A DNA stretch of 12,639 nt from Asparagopsis taxiformis (Eukaryota; Rhodophyta; Florideophyceae; Bonnemaisoniales; Bonnemaisoniaceae). Below, piece after piece: positions 1 to 7,200 of the stretch (its first letter is position 1; each line of letters begins with the position of its first letter). The notes under the pieces are model-generated. The model was given only the letters and a program-made list of their open reading frames with translations. It had not been told where the DNA came from and made no database searches. The translations under genes were made by a program, and so were the position numbers. The DNA is taken from the NCBI GenBank assembly GCA_030407315.1, contig JALQPE010002031.1:1-12639 (forward strand), in the 5' to 3' direction.

Positions 1-231
1 GCAGAGTGAGCTGAAAAATAAGAACGATAGCATTGTTTCGTACACCATGTAGACGGTAGCATTGCTAGGTGCACCTTTTCCAACTCATATCCTAGACAGT
101 TTCATATCTTACAAGTTTCTATTTTCCTCATCTGCCTCGTCGTAATTATTTTACTTACAAAGGTTATGAAACTTTACTTATCCGCTTCCATTATCAATCT
201 TCTCATCCAAGGAAAACTTCAACGTAACTTT
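1..231. other. Flanking host DNA, no gene recognised
   Basis: This AT-leaning stretch lies outside the left LTR and before the target-site copy. I see no coding frame, RNA gene or known motif. The only internal pattern is a short direct repeat, tagcattg, seen near positions 28 and 57. An open frame that begins at 166 runs straight across the LTR boundary and is not a gene. Confidence 0.6.
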
Positions 232-236
232 ACTCC
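232..236. repeat. Target-site duplication, left copy (ACTCC)
   Basis: The five bases just outside the left LTR read ACTCC. The three bases after the right LTR (12637-12639) read ACT and then the window ends. A 5-bp duplication is the normal integration signature of Ty3/gypsy elements. Only three of the five bases can be compared, so the assignment is probable, not proven. Confidence 0.6.
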
Positions 237-578
237 TGTAGCAGGTAGAAAATCCGCTAGAGCGGCAAACCACCCGACAGGTGTCCCGAGCCTCGGTAGA
301 GGAAGTGGTAGAGCAGATGAACCTTATAGGTACCCGGCGGGTAATCTCGTAAGAGAGAAGGTATCGCTACCCGGAGAGGGTTGTGCGATTATAGCGCTCA
401 CGCGAGATGCGTATTAATGGAGCAAGATGACGTAATCCGTCGAGCTGTTGGCTAACCCTAAGGTTTTCCCGGGGAGGGGGTTGAACAATAGGTATGCGAA
501 CACTGTTCCTGTGGGTCGTAATTCCACTTGAGTTTACGTTACTCTAGAAACCGTGCCTACTGGCTATTCCAGTGGCCG

Positions 579-585
579 TTTTATA
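579..585 (-). promoter_or_regulatory. Possible TATA box in 3' LTR
   Basis: The minus strand reads TATAAAA here, and the same motif is conserved in the other LTR at 12299-12305. If used, transcription would start some 25-35 bases downstream, leaving roughly 310 bases of R plus U5. No canonical AATAAA was found in the LTR. This rests on motif and position only. Confidence 0.4.
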
Positions 586-712
586 CTAAGTCTACTGTAA
601 GCTAGGGTTAGTGGTTAGGAATAATTATCCAGTTAGAGACCAACACAGAACCCAATTACTGGCGCTCGCCTACCCGCGAGGTCATTGCCAATAGGCTTAC
701 ATTGTAATGTAT

Positions 713-724
713 GGCTGATCAGCC
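713..724. repeat. 12-bp perfect palindrome in LTR
   Basis: ggctgatcagcc is its own reverse complement and is retained in both LTRs. It lies beside a second inverted repeat, tacatt-gt-aatgta. With the adjacent CCAATAGG octamer at 688-695, this forms the densest cluster of symmetrical motifs in the LTR, compatible with a transcription-factor platform. The function is inferred. Confidence 0.4.
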
Positions 725-900
725 TAAGTTAAAATTTGCCCTTGTGGGGTCTTGGCCGGGGCCGATAGGCCCGGGTGGGGTTATTTGTCAGCCTTAGCTT
801 GTCCTAAGTATAGGAAACACGCCAGTTGGCTGGTGCCTTCTGATTGGCACATCCCGTAAGTGGTACCCAATAGGGAAGCGACACGGCTCGATCAGCGAGG

Positions 901-913
901 ACCGCCAGGCGGT
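901..913. repeat. Inverted repeat 6 bases inside the LTR end
   Basis: accgcc-a-ggcggt is a perfect 6-1-6 inverted repeat ending six bases from the LTR terminus, and it is identical in the right LTR (12618-12630). Its position next to the terminus that integrase must handle makes it a candidate end-recognition or structural element. This is inference from symmetry and position. Confidence 0.4.
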
Positions 914-922
914 ACGACACGG

Positions 923-931
923 CCCCCTCCT
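923..931 (-). promoter_or_regulatory. Polypurine tract (plus-strand DNA primer)
   Basis: The coding strand reads AGGAGGGGG, followed by CCG and then the TGTCG start of the 3' LTR. A purine run immediately before the 3' LTR is the standard primer for second-strand synthesis. Thirteen bases covering it (921-933) recur exactly at 5850-5862 in pol. A 7-bp inverted repeat lies beside it at 938-954. Confidence 0.8.
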
Positions 932-937
932 GAGAGA

Positions 938-954
938 TTTGTCGTCCCGACAAA
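938..954. repeat. Hairpin beside the polypurine tract
   Basis: tttgtcg-tcc-cgacaaa is a perfect 7-bp stem with a 3-base loop. On the element's coding strand it lies just upstream of the polypurine tract. The second polypurine copy in pol also has an inverted repeat on the same side. Confidence 0.6.
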
Positions 955-1342
955 ATTTGATCAAAATAAAATTACAATTTTTGGCTGTGGCCGTTGCATT
1001 GTGCAATTCAAAATTTTCCCGCGCGCGGCGCGTGCACACTAAATGTGTTGTCCATCCGACTCTTCCCGAGTTCCGCCCGACCGTTTCCTATTGGAATCAA
1101 TACCTGTTTCAGGTTCATCATTCCTAACGCAGCACAGCGTATTCACCCTTCGGTGTCCAACTGCGTCCACGCATTCGCGTCCTTTCCATCCCCTCAAAGG
1201 GTTTTTGCGTCCATCTGCTAAATAATTAGCCGCGTGATCGCACGAGCGGTGCCAATTCGAGGCTTGCATTCGCCGTTTCGGCCCATTGCCTCGCGATCCC
1301 CTTCCTGGGTTGAATAGCGCAGCTCCCTCCCGGAGACTTAAG

Positions 1343-1350
1343 CCAATAGG
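1343..1350 (+). promoter_or_regulatory. Candidate CCAAT box upstream of the plus-strand gene
   Basis: ccaatagg lies about 125 bases before the ATG at 1468. The same octamer occurs twice in each LTR (688-695 and 867-874; 12407-12414 and 12584-12591) and once reversed at 1087-1094. CCAAT elements are common eukaryotic promoter motifs, but use here is unproven. Confidence 0.3.
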
Positions 1351-1467
1351 CCACTTGTTCGTCCCGCTTCAGGGTTTTTATCAACGTCCGTCATCGCCTC
1401 TACTGGCTTTTAGGATGACCCCTCGTGCTCCGATCAATTCGAATCCTCTGAAGAGGAAGGAGACAAT

Positions 1468-4400
1468 ATGGGTTCGCCCAACCGTCCTACCACACGCTCC
1501 AGCGTTCGCCGTCCCACACTCGCCACCAGGCTTCCTCTTCCCGCACCGGGGTTCCGCCTACACCGGCTAAGTCTTCGTCGACTTCAGCGCCACGCGTGCC
1601 GTCAGCCACCGCGGCTCAATCGCAAACGCGAACGCGTTCGACTGCCGCCAAAGGCACCGCTGATCCAGCGTCGCCTGCTGGCAAGGTTGCGAGTGCGCAA
1701 GCACGTTCCGAAGAGACGGTCCCCCCTACCAGGGCAAGCGCACAAGAGCGCGACTCTGTTCCGGCTGAATCGCCTGCTTCCCCGAAGCCTTCCACCCCAG
1801 TGGCAAGTGTCAAAACCGTCATCGGTTAATCCGCCGTCACGCGAAGGTGAGTCATCGAAGGCCGCCGGCCCGTCCCCAAGGGGAGCCATGCCGGCCGACA
1901 CCGAGGAGGTGATAGAAGTCGTCGCCGAGGGAGGCGCTACGCCCAGGCCAACAAGGCAGCCGAATGTCAGGCCTTCGCCAAGTTCGCGTCCGATTACTTC
2001 TCGTCCTTCCGCCCCGGCGGCTCGTACCTCTTCTGGTCATGACGCGTCAGCGAATCCCTATGAGGACTATGGTCCGCCGCAACCAGCAGATACTGGCGGA
2101 CGCTCGAAAGCGTAGGGAAGAAGAATTGCGCCGCGAGGCTGCTCGAGCAGAAGCCGAGAAGGCTGCAGCCGAAAAGGCTAATGCTCAACCTGTCGAGAAG
2201 GTCGTAGACCCATATGCCTCTACTGGCAGAGTTACCCGAAGTGGGTCTGGTGCGGCTGCCGCCGATGCCTCTGTAGGCGTAAGACCGTCGGGCACCGCCT
2301 AGTTGACCCTTACGCGGTTGCGTCTGCTCCAGCACCAGCTGTTCCGTCACACGACACTCCCCCTCGGGCACCTAAGCCGACTGCCAATTGGCGCTCCATG
2401 GGAGAATTCTACCCAGCCATGCTGATGACTGGTGGTATTCGACTCGCAAGCCTTGCCTTTCAGGCGTGAGCTCGCCGCTCCTTGGGAACACTACCCGTTT
2501 GCGCGACTCCCTCGTAGGGACTTTACGGATCGCCCGAGAAGCGAGTTACGTCGCGATATGCTTCTCATGAGCTCCCTCCGGGGTCAAAACCATCAGGTTC
2601 AAAACGAATGTTGGTCGGCTTACGCCCGTCTCCCTTCGAGTCGCCCTATGCGTCACTTCCGTGTCCCTCATACGCTATGCAGCGACAGGACTTTCCTGCT
2701 CCATCCCGGAGATGCGCTCTACGTCGAACGTATGAATCGTCGCTTGTTCCAAGAAGGATCGTACCAAGGCTCCGTAGCGGACATGCCGATGTTCGGTCTC
2801 GCTGGTTTGCGTATCCTCCACGTCCCGATACGGGTAGCTATGAGCATCATATGCGTTTGCACGCTAGGGTCACTTCCCGAAGGATGGGGCGTCAGGTGAC
2901 GGCGAACGATTATCGCGTGTTCGCGCACCGTCATGGTAGCTCTGCTGAGCCGGCCACTAGCCCATGAAGGTAGCTAGGGAAGCTTTGGACCCGCTATGGG
3001 ATGATCCCACTTGGGAAGGCAAGTCATCTCCACCGATGTGTTTGCCCGTTGCCGACCCTCCGTCGCTGGTGTATTTCCATAATTCCGCTCTTCGCGACGC
3101 GCCCGAATGGCGAATGGACAGGTTCCGATCGTACCTCGAGTTGGAGAGGGATATCCTTATAGGGATCGAGTTGGCTCGTACCGCCGAGACGCGGGGCTTT
3201 GTGCCGGTGATGGCGGAGGAACTCCTCAATAGGGTGAGCAGTACTTGGTACGATATCCCGAAGGTTCCGGTGTCGGACGTGGTCCCCTATAGTCGGGAGT
3301 TACCTGGTTCGGTAGTGCGTCGGTTGCTGAAGGTGGCCCTTGGGGGTGATGATTACCCGCAGGAATTGGTCAGTACCAACATCACGGGAGTGGCACCGGA
3401 GAAGGTGGTTATCTACAGGACTGTTGACTTGCCGGTGAGGGCGTTACGTATTAACGTGTTAAACCATCGAGATGGTACAGTCGCAGAGCTGCCGCCTTAT
3501 CGCAGAGATGGTGAGTTCACCGAAGATGGGTATTACGGCGTGGAGCCTGACAGGTATTCCGACGGTCATCCCGACTCTTACAAATATCAGCCTGTTGGCG
3601 AGGCATTTGTGCCGCGTCCGTGGTGGACAGCCGCCGAGGCGGGAGGCCCAGCTGGGCGTTCGCCTTACGCAGGACGGAGCTTCGCTCCTGTTGCTTCCTT
3701 ACCACCCAGTGGTGCTGATGACTTGTACGAAAGTCAGGTCCCGATGACCGTCGCGCCTACCGCGCCAACCCCTCAGCCTGCAGCTGCCCCTTCATCCCAA
3801 GTGGGTCCCGCCATGGAGGCGCTTCTGACATCAGACCAAGGCTCTGAGCCATCCGTGAACGGTGATGATGTAGTCACGCGTCAGCCTCCTGCTGTTGATA
3901 TCCTACGTGGGGAATTGTCGAGTCGCGAATTGCTATCGATTCCGCATGTGCGGCGGTTGGCCGATGATCTCGGGGATGGTACGGTGGCTTCCATTTTGCC
4001 TCTGCCAATGGGCGTTACATCGTAAGATCCGCGTTGGATGGACTCGCATTGTCGTGCATCACGTTAGCTGCTCGCTATAAACAAGGACGCGAACAGCGTA
4101 ACATCGCCCGAGAGCGTCGCCGCACAGCGGATAGGGAGGTTGAGGCCGCACGCCTGGAGGCAGCAGAATTGCGAACCCGGGTTGGGGAATTAGAAGGTGA
4201 GTTGGAGGACGCCAGGCGTCTACTGCAGCAAGCAGTTATTCCCGAAGAGGGTGGCGAGGAGGCAGTTCAGCCTGGTGTACTCGCGTCGTCGCGCTCGGAT
4301 CTCCCGATGAGGGTCTTCCCGAACGCAACGTGCGTACTCGTCTTCATTCCCCCGTGGGTGCTGCGGATGCTAGTAATCCTCTGCTTGCGCGTCTTGATGC

Positions 4401-4676
4401 CCGGTTGGGTCGCCTGAGTCGCCAGATGTTTCTCCGCCTCCCGCGTCCATCCCAGCAGTTGGGTTATCCGCCTCTGCGGTTGCGTCTTCGCATGGCCCTG
4501 TGCCTGCCCGTCGTCGGGGTTCTAGTGCAGTTCCGCAACGCGGTTTGCGTCGTAATCCTACCTTCGCAAGGGTTGCACCCCGCCATCCTCGTCCTTCGAC
4601 GAATGTACGCGCTCCTGCCCCTACGGCACCGTCTGCCTCTCATCGGCCTCGGCCTTCTAGCCATTATCGTCGCTAA
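1468..4676 (+). CDS. Antisense-strand ORF of the retrotransposon, unknown function, frame-interrupted
   Basis: I do not recognise this protein. The ATG at 1468 has A at -3 and G at +4. A chain of plus-strand frames then runs to a TAA at 4674-4676, linked by about a dozen frame changes (near 1525, 1815, 2090, 2290, 2430, 2630, 2705, 2800, 2960, 4012 and 4430), each leading into another frame of matching style. Nominal length is about 1,070 codons. In order: a Ser/Thr/Pro/Ala-rich, probably disordered N-terminus to about 2090; a charged Ala/Glu/Arg helix at about 2100-2200; a compact Trp/Tyr/Pro/Arg-rich region to 2960; the intact 353-codon centre; a coiled coil at about 4080-4240; and an Arg/Pro/Ser tail. 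No signal peptide, convincing membrane segment, catalytic motif or zinc knuckle was seen, so an envelope is not supported. Antisense ORFs are known in some plant Ty3/gypsy elements; relationship to them is not established. Confidence 0.7.
2964..4025 (+). CDS. Longest intact segment of the antisense ORF (353 codons)
   Basis: This is the best direct evidence that the rightward gene is real: 353 codons without a stop, far longer than expected by chance, while the opposite strand here offers only short frames. The first part (to about residue 215) looks folded, with runs such as LELERDILIGIELAR and VVRRLLKVALGGDD. The part from about residue 215 to 300 is Pro/Ala/Ser-rich and probably flexible, and the end returns to helical character (ELLSIPHVRRLADDLGDG). 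No family is recognised. The stop at 4023-4025 looks like a frame slip, because the next frame over reads on without a break into the coiled-coil region. The ATG at 2964 is probably an internal methionine, not the true start. Confidence 0.75.
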   Translation: MKVAREALDPLWDDPTWEGKSSPPMCLPVADPPSLVYFHNSALRDAPEWRMDRFRSYLELERDILIGIELARTAETRGFVPVMAEELLNRVSSTWYDIPKVPVSDVVPYSRELPGSVVRRLLKVALGGDDYPQELVSTNITGVAPEKVVIYRTVDLPVRALRINVLNHRDGTVAELPPYRRDGEFTEDGYYGVEPDRYSDGHPDSYKYQPVGEAFVPRPWWTAAEAGGPAGRSPYAGRSFAPVASLPPSGADDLYESQVPMTVAPTAPTPQPAAAPSSQVGPAMEALLTSDQGSEPSVNGDDVVTRQPPAVDILRGELSSRELLSIPHVRRLADDLGDGTVASILPLPMGVTS

Positions 4677-4962
4677 GGACTGGCAATTGCCTTTGGGAGA
4701 ATAACCTCTAACGGTAGTTTGAACACGCTTTTGCGTTGCGCCATTGTTCATCAGGTAGTCCTGAGGCACCTCTGAGGTACATTAAAGATGCATCATCACG
4801 CTGACGTGGAATTGTTGTTGTTGAAACCCTTTTTGCCAATTTTTTCATTTCCTGAAATCTAAATTTCCACAGTGGCTCCGGTTGGCGGTGATAAAGTGCG
4901 CCCTTTTTGGCTTGACCCTCCGAGGTTTGGTAGCTCCACCCAGTGGGTACCTTGTTAGGTTC
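4677..4962. other. Convergent intergenic gap between the antisense ORF and pol
   Basis: The plus-strand gene ends at 4676 and the leftward pol frame ends at 4963, so the two 3' ends face each other across about 286 bases. No coding frame of note is present. The gap holds T-rich stretches near 4830-4850 and a plus-strand ATTAAA at 4781-4786. It probably carries the 3' end of the rightward transcript. The leftward transcript must pass through it to reach the 3' LTR. Confidence 0.5.
4781..4786 (+). promoter_or_regulatory. Possible poly(A) signal (ATTAAA) for the antisense ORF
   Basis: ATTAAA, the commonest variant of the metazoan-type signal, lies about 105 bases after the TAA of the rightward gene. 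The region downstream is G/T-rich (ggaattgttgttgttg), as often seen near cleavage sites. Signal rules vary in algae and oomycetes, so confidence is low. Confidence 0.3.
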
Positions 4963-5896
4963 TTATCCCTGTGGGGTTACTACTCTACTTCTTCCTCTCT
5001 TGGGTTTGCGCGTGCGCGCTCGGCGTGGTTGCCGGTCACCTTCGCGGTGTTGTCTTCGACGGAAGTACCTTGATGCCCATTCAGGGGGGACGTTCGCGCG
5101 TTGCGTCCATGTCGGCTTTCGGTAGCCATACCCTTTACCAGGAACCATTGTTCCCCTCGTCATCAGTGACGTAATCTAGGAGATCATCGATGGGATATTC
5201 CTCCTCTGAGGTTGCGCGTTCGGCGTCGCTACTTCCCTCTGGGGTTTCCTTCGTCCCTTCAGGGAGAGCTACTCGTTCCGAGTTCGGCTGCGTGCCCTGT
5301 GGCGCTTTCTCTTGTTCCCCATTGGGGGTGGCTTCCAAAGACCTTACGGGGTTGCCGTGGCTATCTTCTTCGCACTTGAGCGAGTTTGTCGACCCGGTTT
5401 GGGTTTTGCCAAATGGGCGGGTGCTTGACTTGCTTGGTTCGCTATGCGAAGTTCGGCTCCCGATGGAGGGTTCGCGTCCCGTTGAGGGGAAGTCGGCGTC
5501 TGTACGCGTGCCTTGATGAGTTGTCGCCTGTCGCGTTTGCGTTGTCAAAGCCTTCGGGCTGAGTCAGTGGCGTCGGTGCCTGTCATACTTGGCGAGTTGC
5601 TTGTGCGATGGGAGAGCCCGTCAGGGTTGACGTCTTGGTCTTGGTCTGCATTGGCAGAGTTGTCGTGGCGTCTTTGTTGACTTCTTCGCAATTGTGTGCG
5701 ATTGCGGTTGGTAGTTACCGGCTGTGTGGGTGAACGACTTGGGTCGTGTGCGTCGTTCCCAATTGTGGTGAGTTACCGAAGGGTGAAAGACTACAATGTT
5801 CATCCCGAGAGGGAGTTGCAAAATTTTTGCTTACGCGCACAGCGTCGGGGGCCCCCTCCTGAAGGGTGGTTTGTCCCAAACCACTACCTTCAGGTG
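4963..5896 (-). CDS. pol: Pol C-terminal tail: low-complexity linker plus chromodomain (frame-interrupted)
   Basis: This is the C-terminal extension of the integrase. From 5896 to about 5213 the minus-strand frames are rich in Pro, Ser, Thr, Gly, Glu and Gln and look disordered. One 137-codon stretch (5548-5135) ends in an acidic segment with EEEYPIDDLLDYV. The adjoining frame (to 4963) carries GYGYRKPTWTQRANVPP and then WASRYFRRR. The order Tyr-x-Ile/Val-x-x-Leu-Leu-x-Tyr, acidic loop, Val-Lys-x-Gly-Tyr, Thr-Trp, Asn-Val-Pro, Tyr matches the chromodomain pattern of chromovirus integrases, which bind chromatin marks and steer integration. It spans about 5212-5056 and is crossed by two frame changes near 5135-5160. 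The tail after it is basic. The linker of about 230 residues is long for the group. Confidence 0.7.
5850..5862 (-). repeat. Second, internal copy of the polypurine tract
   Basis: ggccccctcctga here is identical over 13 bases to 921-933, the polypurine tract at the 3' LTR. On the coding strand it gives AGGAGGGGGCC, inside pol between the integrase and the chromodomain. Internal (central) polypurine tracts are known from lentiviruses and, as a second tract, from Ty1. Function here is inferred from identity and from the neighbouring hairpin. Confidence 0.5.
5858..5894. repeat. 15-bp-stem hairpin overlapping the internal polypurine tract
   Basis: Outer arms cctgaagg (5858-5865) and ccttcagg (5887-5894) pair over 8 bp. 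Inner arms gtggttt (5866-5872) and aaaccac (5878-5884) pair over 7 bp around a gtccc loop, with a two-base bulge (ta, 5885-5886). The outer left arm overlaps the end of the polypurine copy. It also sits right at the apparent end of the integrase frame (5897). Confidence 0.65.
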
Positions 5897-7200
5897 TTAT
5901 CCTAATTGTAGGTTGTCGTGGGGACGATGGTTGATCCCTGAAGGGGTATTCCTGATTAGGAGTTGGCGGAAGTGATTCGCTTTGTGCGTTCTGTGGCCGT
6001 CGCCCGTCGGTTGGCGTGATTGTGTATTTGGCGCGAGGGCATCTGCACCTGATGGTGACGCTTGTGCGTTAGCGGCATGTAGCCTAGGTGCTAAGGTTGG
6101 TTCCTCGGTCGGTCGCGGAGCGAGTGCAACTCTATCGAGACTAACCTTTTCGGTGATACCATCGACGGTCGATGTAAACCGTTCGCCGTCCGGCACGGAT
6201 AACCCTATAGGGACCTTGAGCTATTGGAGTTAGCTTGTTCCGTTCACGGACTTCTGGATTATCCAGATAAACGTAATCATCGGTAGTGATGAGTCGTTTA
6301 GACTTCCGGATTGACCGGTCGAAGTTACGCTTGTAGCGTGCTTGCGCGCTGTGGAGGCGTTTACCTGCCATGTCAATGGTATCCGTAATACGGCGCAAGA
6401 AGTCTTGCTTCGTGAACGCGTCTGGCGTTGCCCTCCTTTTCACCGAATGGTGTGTCGCATATGGCGGTGGAGGTCGGCTTAGGATGAGGTCGAAGGGTGT
6501 AGTTCCCGTTGTGCGATGCACGTGCGTGTTGTACGCATAGGTTAACGCTGATGCGTAGACATCCCAGTCGTCCTGGTTGTCATTGACGTAATTACGTAGC
6601 ATGCTCAATAGAGTACGGTTATACCGTTCGACTTGCCCATTTGTCTGGGGATGGTAAGCCGTCGTGAAGACGTTCTTCGTTCCTAACTGGAGGCAGACAG
6701 CCTGGAAGAACTTCGACGCAAATTGCGGACCGTTATCGGATAGTAATGTCCGTGGAGGACCATACTTAAACACCCAATGTGTACAAAAGGCTACTGCCAC
6801 ATGGTAAGCCGTAATGCTTCGCAGGGGCACCACTTGGGTGAGCTTGGAGAAGCGACATGAAATCACCAGTAGGTGCACGTTACCTTTCTTGGTACGAGGT
6901 AGAGGACGAGGAGGTCAATTGCAACGTCATCCAATGGTGTGGTAGCTGGGAACAGCTGGAGGGTACTCGCATGTTTGCGCAACCGTAATCGGTTTCTCGC
7001 ACACGCTGAACAGCGTTCAACCGTTCCGGTTATGTCCGCAGCCATTGCAGGCCAGTAGTAGATAGGCGCATTGTGTCGTACATACGGTTCTGACCAGGAT
7101 GTCCTGCCAATATGCCGTGGTGGCACATCGTCAATAGACGTTGCCGTAAGGCTTTGGGTACCACAATCTGGGATGACCCGTCCAGTTTGGACTTCCTACA
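5897..7200 (-). CDS. pol: Integrase (zinc region, DD35E core, GPY/F), frame-interrupted
   Basis: The enzyme joins the cDNA ends to host DNA in the nucleus. The His pair of the HHCC zinc region is in HHGILAGHPGQ at the end of the upstream frame (near 7115-7145). The Cys pair is CSAC in the next frame (about 7001-7012). The catalytic Asp residues are in DDVAIDLL (about 6914) and SDNGPQF (6735-6737), and Glu is in NGQVERYNRT (6627-6629). The last Asp and Glu are separated by exactly 35 residues. A GPY/F module, LTPIAQGPYRVI, lies at about 6210-6245. Frame changes occur near 7070, 6905 and 6200, and the C-terminal frame ends at 5897. All key residues are present, so breakage is by indels only. 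The chromodomain tail follows. Confidence 0.9.

Larger units (their letters stand above)
237..919 (-). repeat. 3' LTR (left copy)
   Basis: These 683 bases are repeated at 11967-12636. On the coding (minus) strand the LTR starts TGTCGTACC and ends CCTGCTACA, giving the standard TG...CA ends. Homology stops exactly at 237 and 919. Differences from the right copy number roughly twenty, more than half of them 1-3 base indels in short runs (for example near 436, 468-478, 567 and 764-770). Internal palindromes include accgcc-a-ggcggt at 901-913, ggctgatcagcc at 713-724 and ccgag-c-ctcgg at 287-297. A spurious open frame crosses its left edge. Confidence 0.95.
934..1467. other. Non-coding: upstream region of the plus-strand gene, 3' untranslated region of gag-pol
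   Basis: No convincing coding frame was found; small open frames overlap in several phases without domain content. It contains a GC-rich block (gcgcgcggcgcg at about 1019-1030), a CCAAT-type octamer ccaatagg at 1343-1350 and its reverse cctattgg at 1087-1094, and a 6-2-6 inverted repeat tcctct-ga-agagga at 1444-1457, just before the plus-strand start codon. Because the rightward gene starts at 1468, this is the natural place for its promoter and 5' leader, possibly together with the antisense side of the LTR. No clear TATA box was seen on the plus strand. Confidence 0.5.

Noticed and set aside
166..417. Plus-strand 83-codon open frame at the left edge
   Set aside because: It begins in flanking DNA and runs across the LTR boundary at 237; the LTR part has no coding signal and the other LTR copy breaks it.
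1994..2371. Minus-strand 125-codon open frame within the antisense gene
   Set aside because: It lies opposite the charged helical part of the plus-strand gene and looks like its shadow; no retroelement domain.
1468..4676. Interpretation of the plus-strand gene as a retroviral envelope
   Set aside because: No signal peptide, no credible transmembrane segment, no Cys pattern or cleavage site, and the strand is opposite to where an envelope gene would lie.
4330..4704. Hydrophobic plus-strand frame that could suggest a membrane-spanning, envelope-like end
   Set aside because: From about 4430 the neighbouring frame gives a coherent Pro/Ser/Arg-rich tail ending in TAA at 4674-4676. The hydrophobic look comes from reading that tail out of phase.
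5190..5516. Plus-strand 108-codon open frame
   Set aside because: It is the complement of the acidic linker leading to the chromodomain on the minus strand; no start context or domain.
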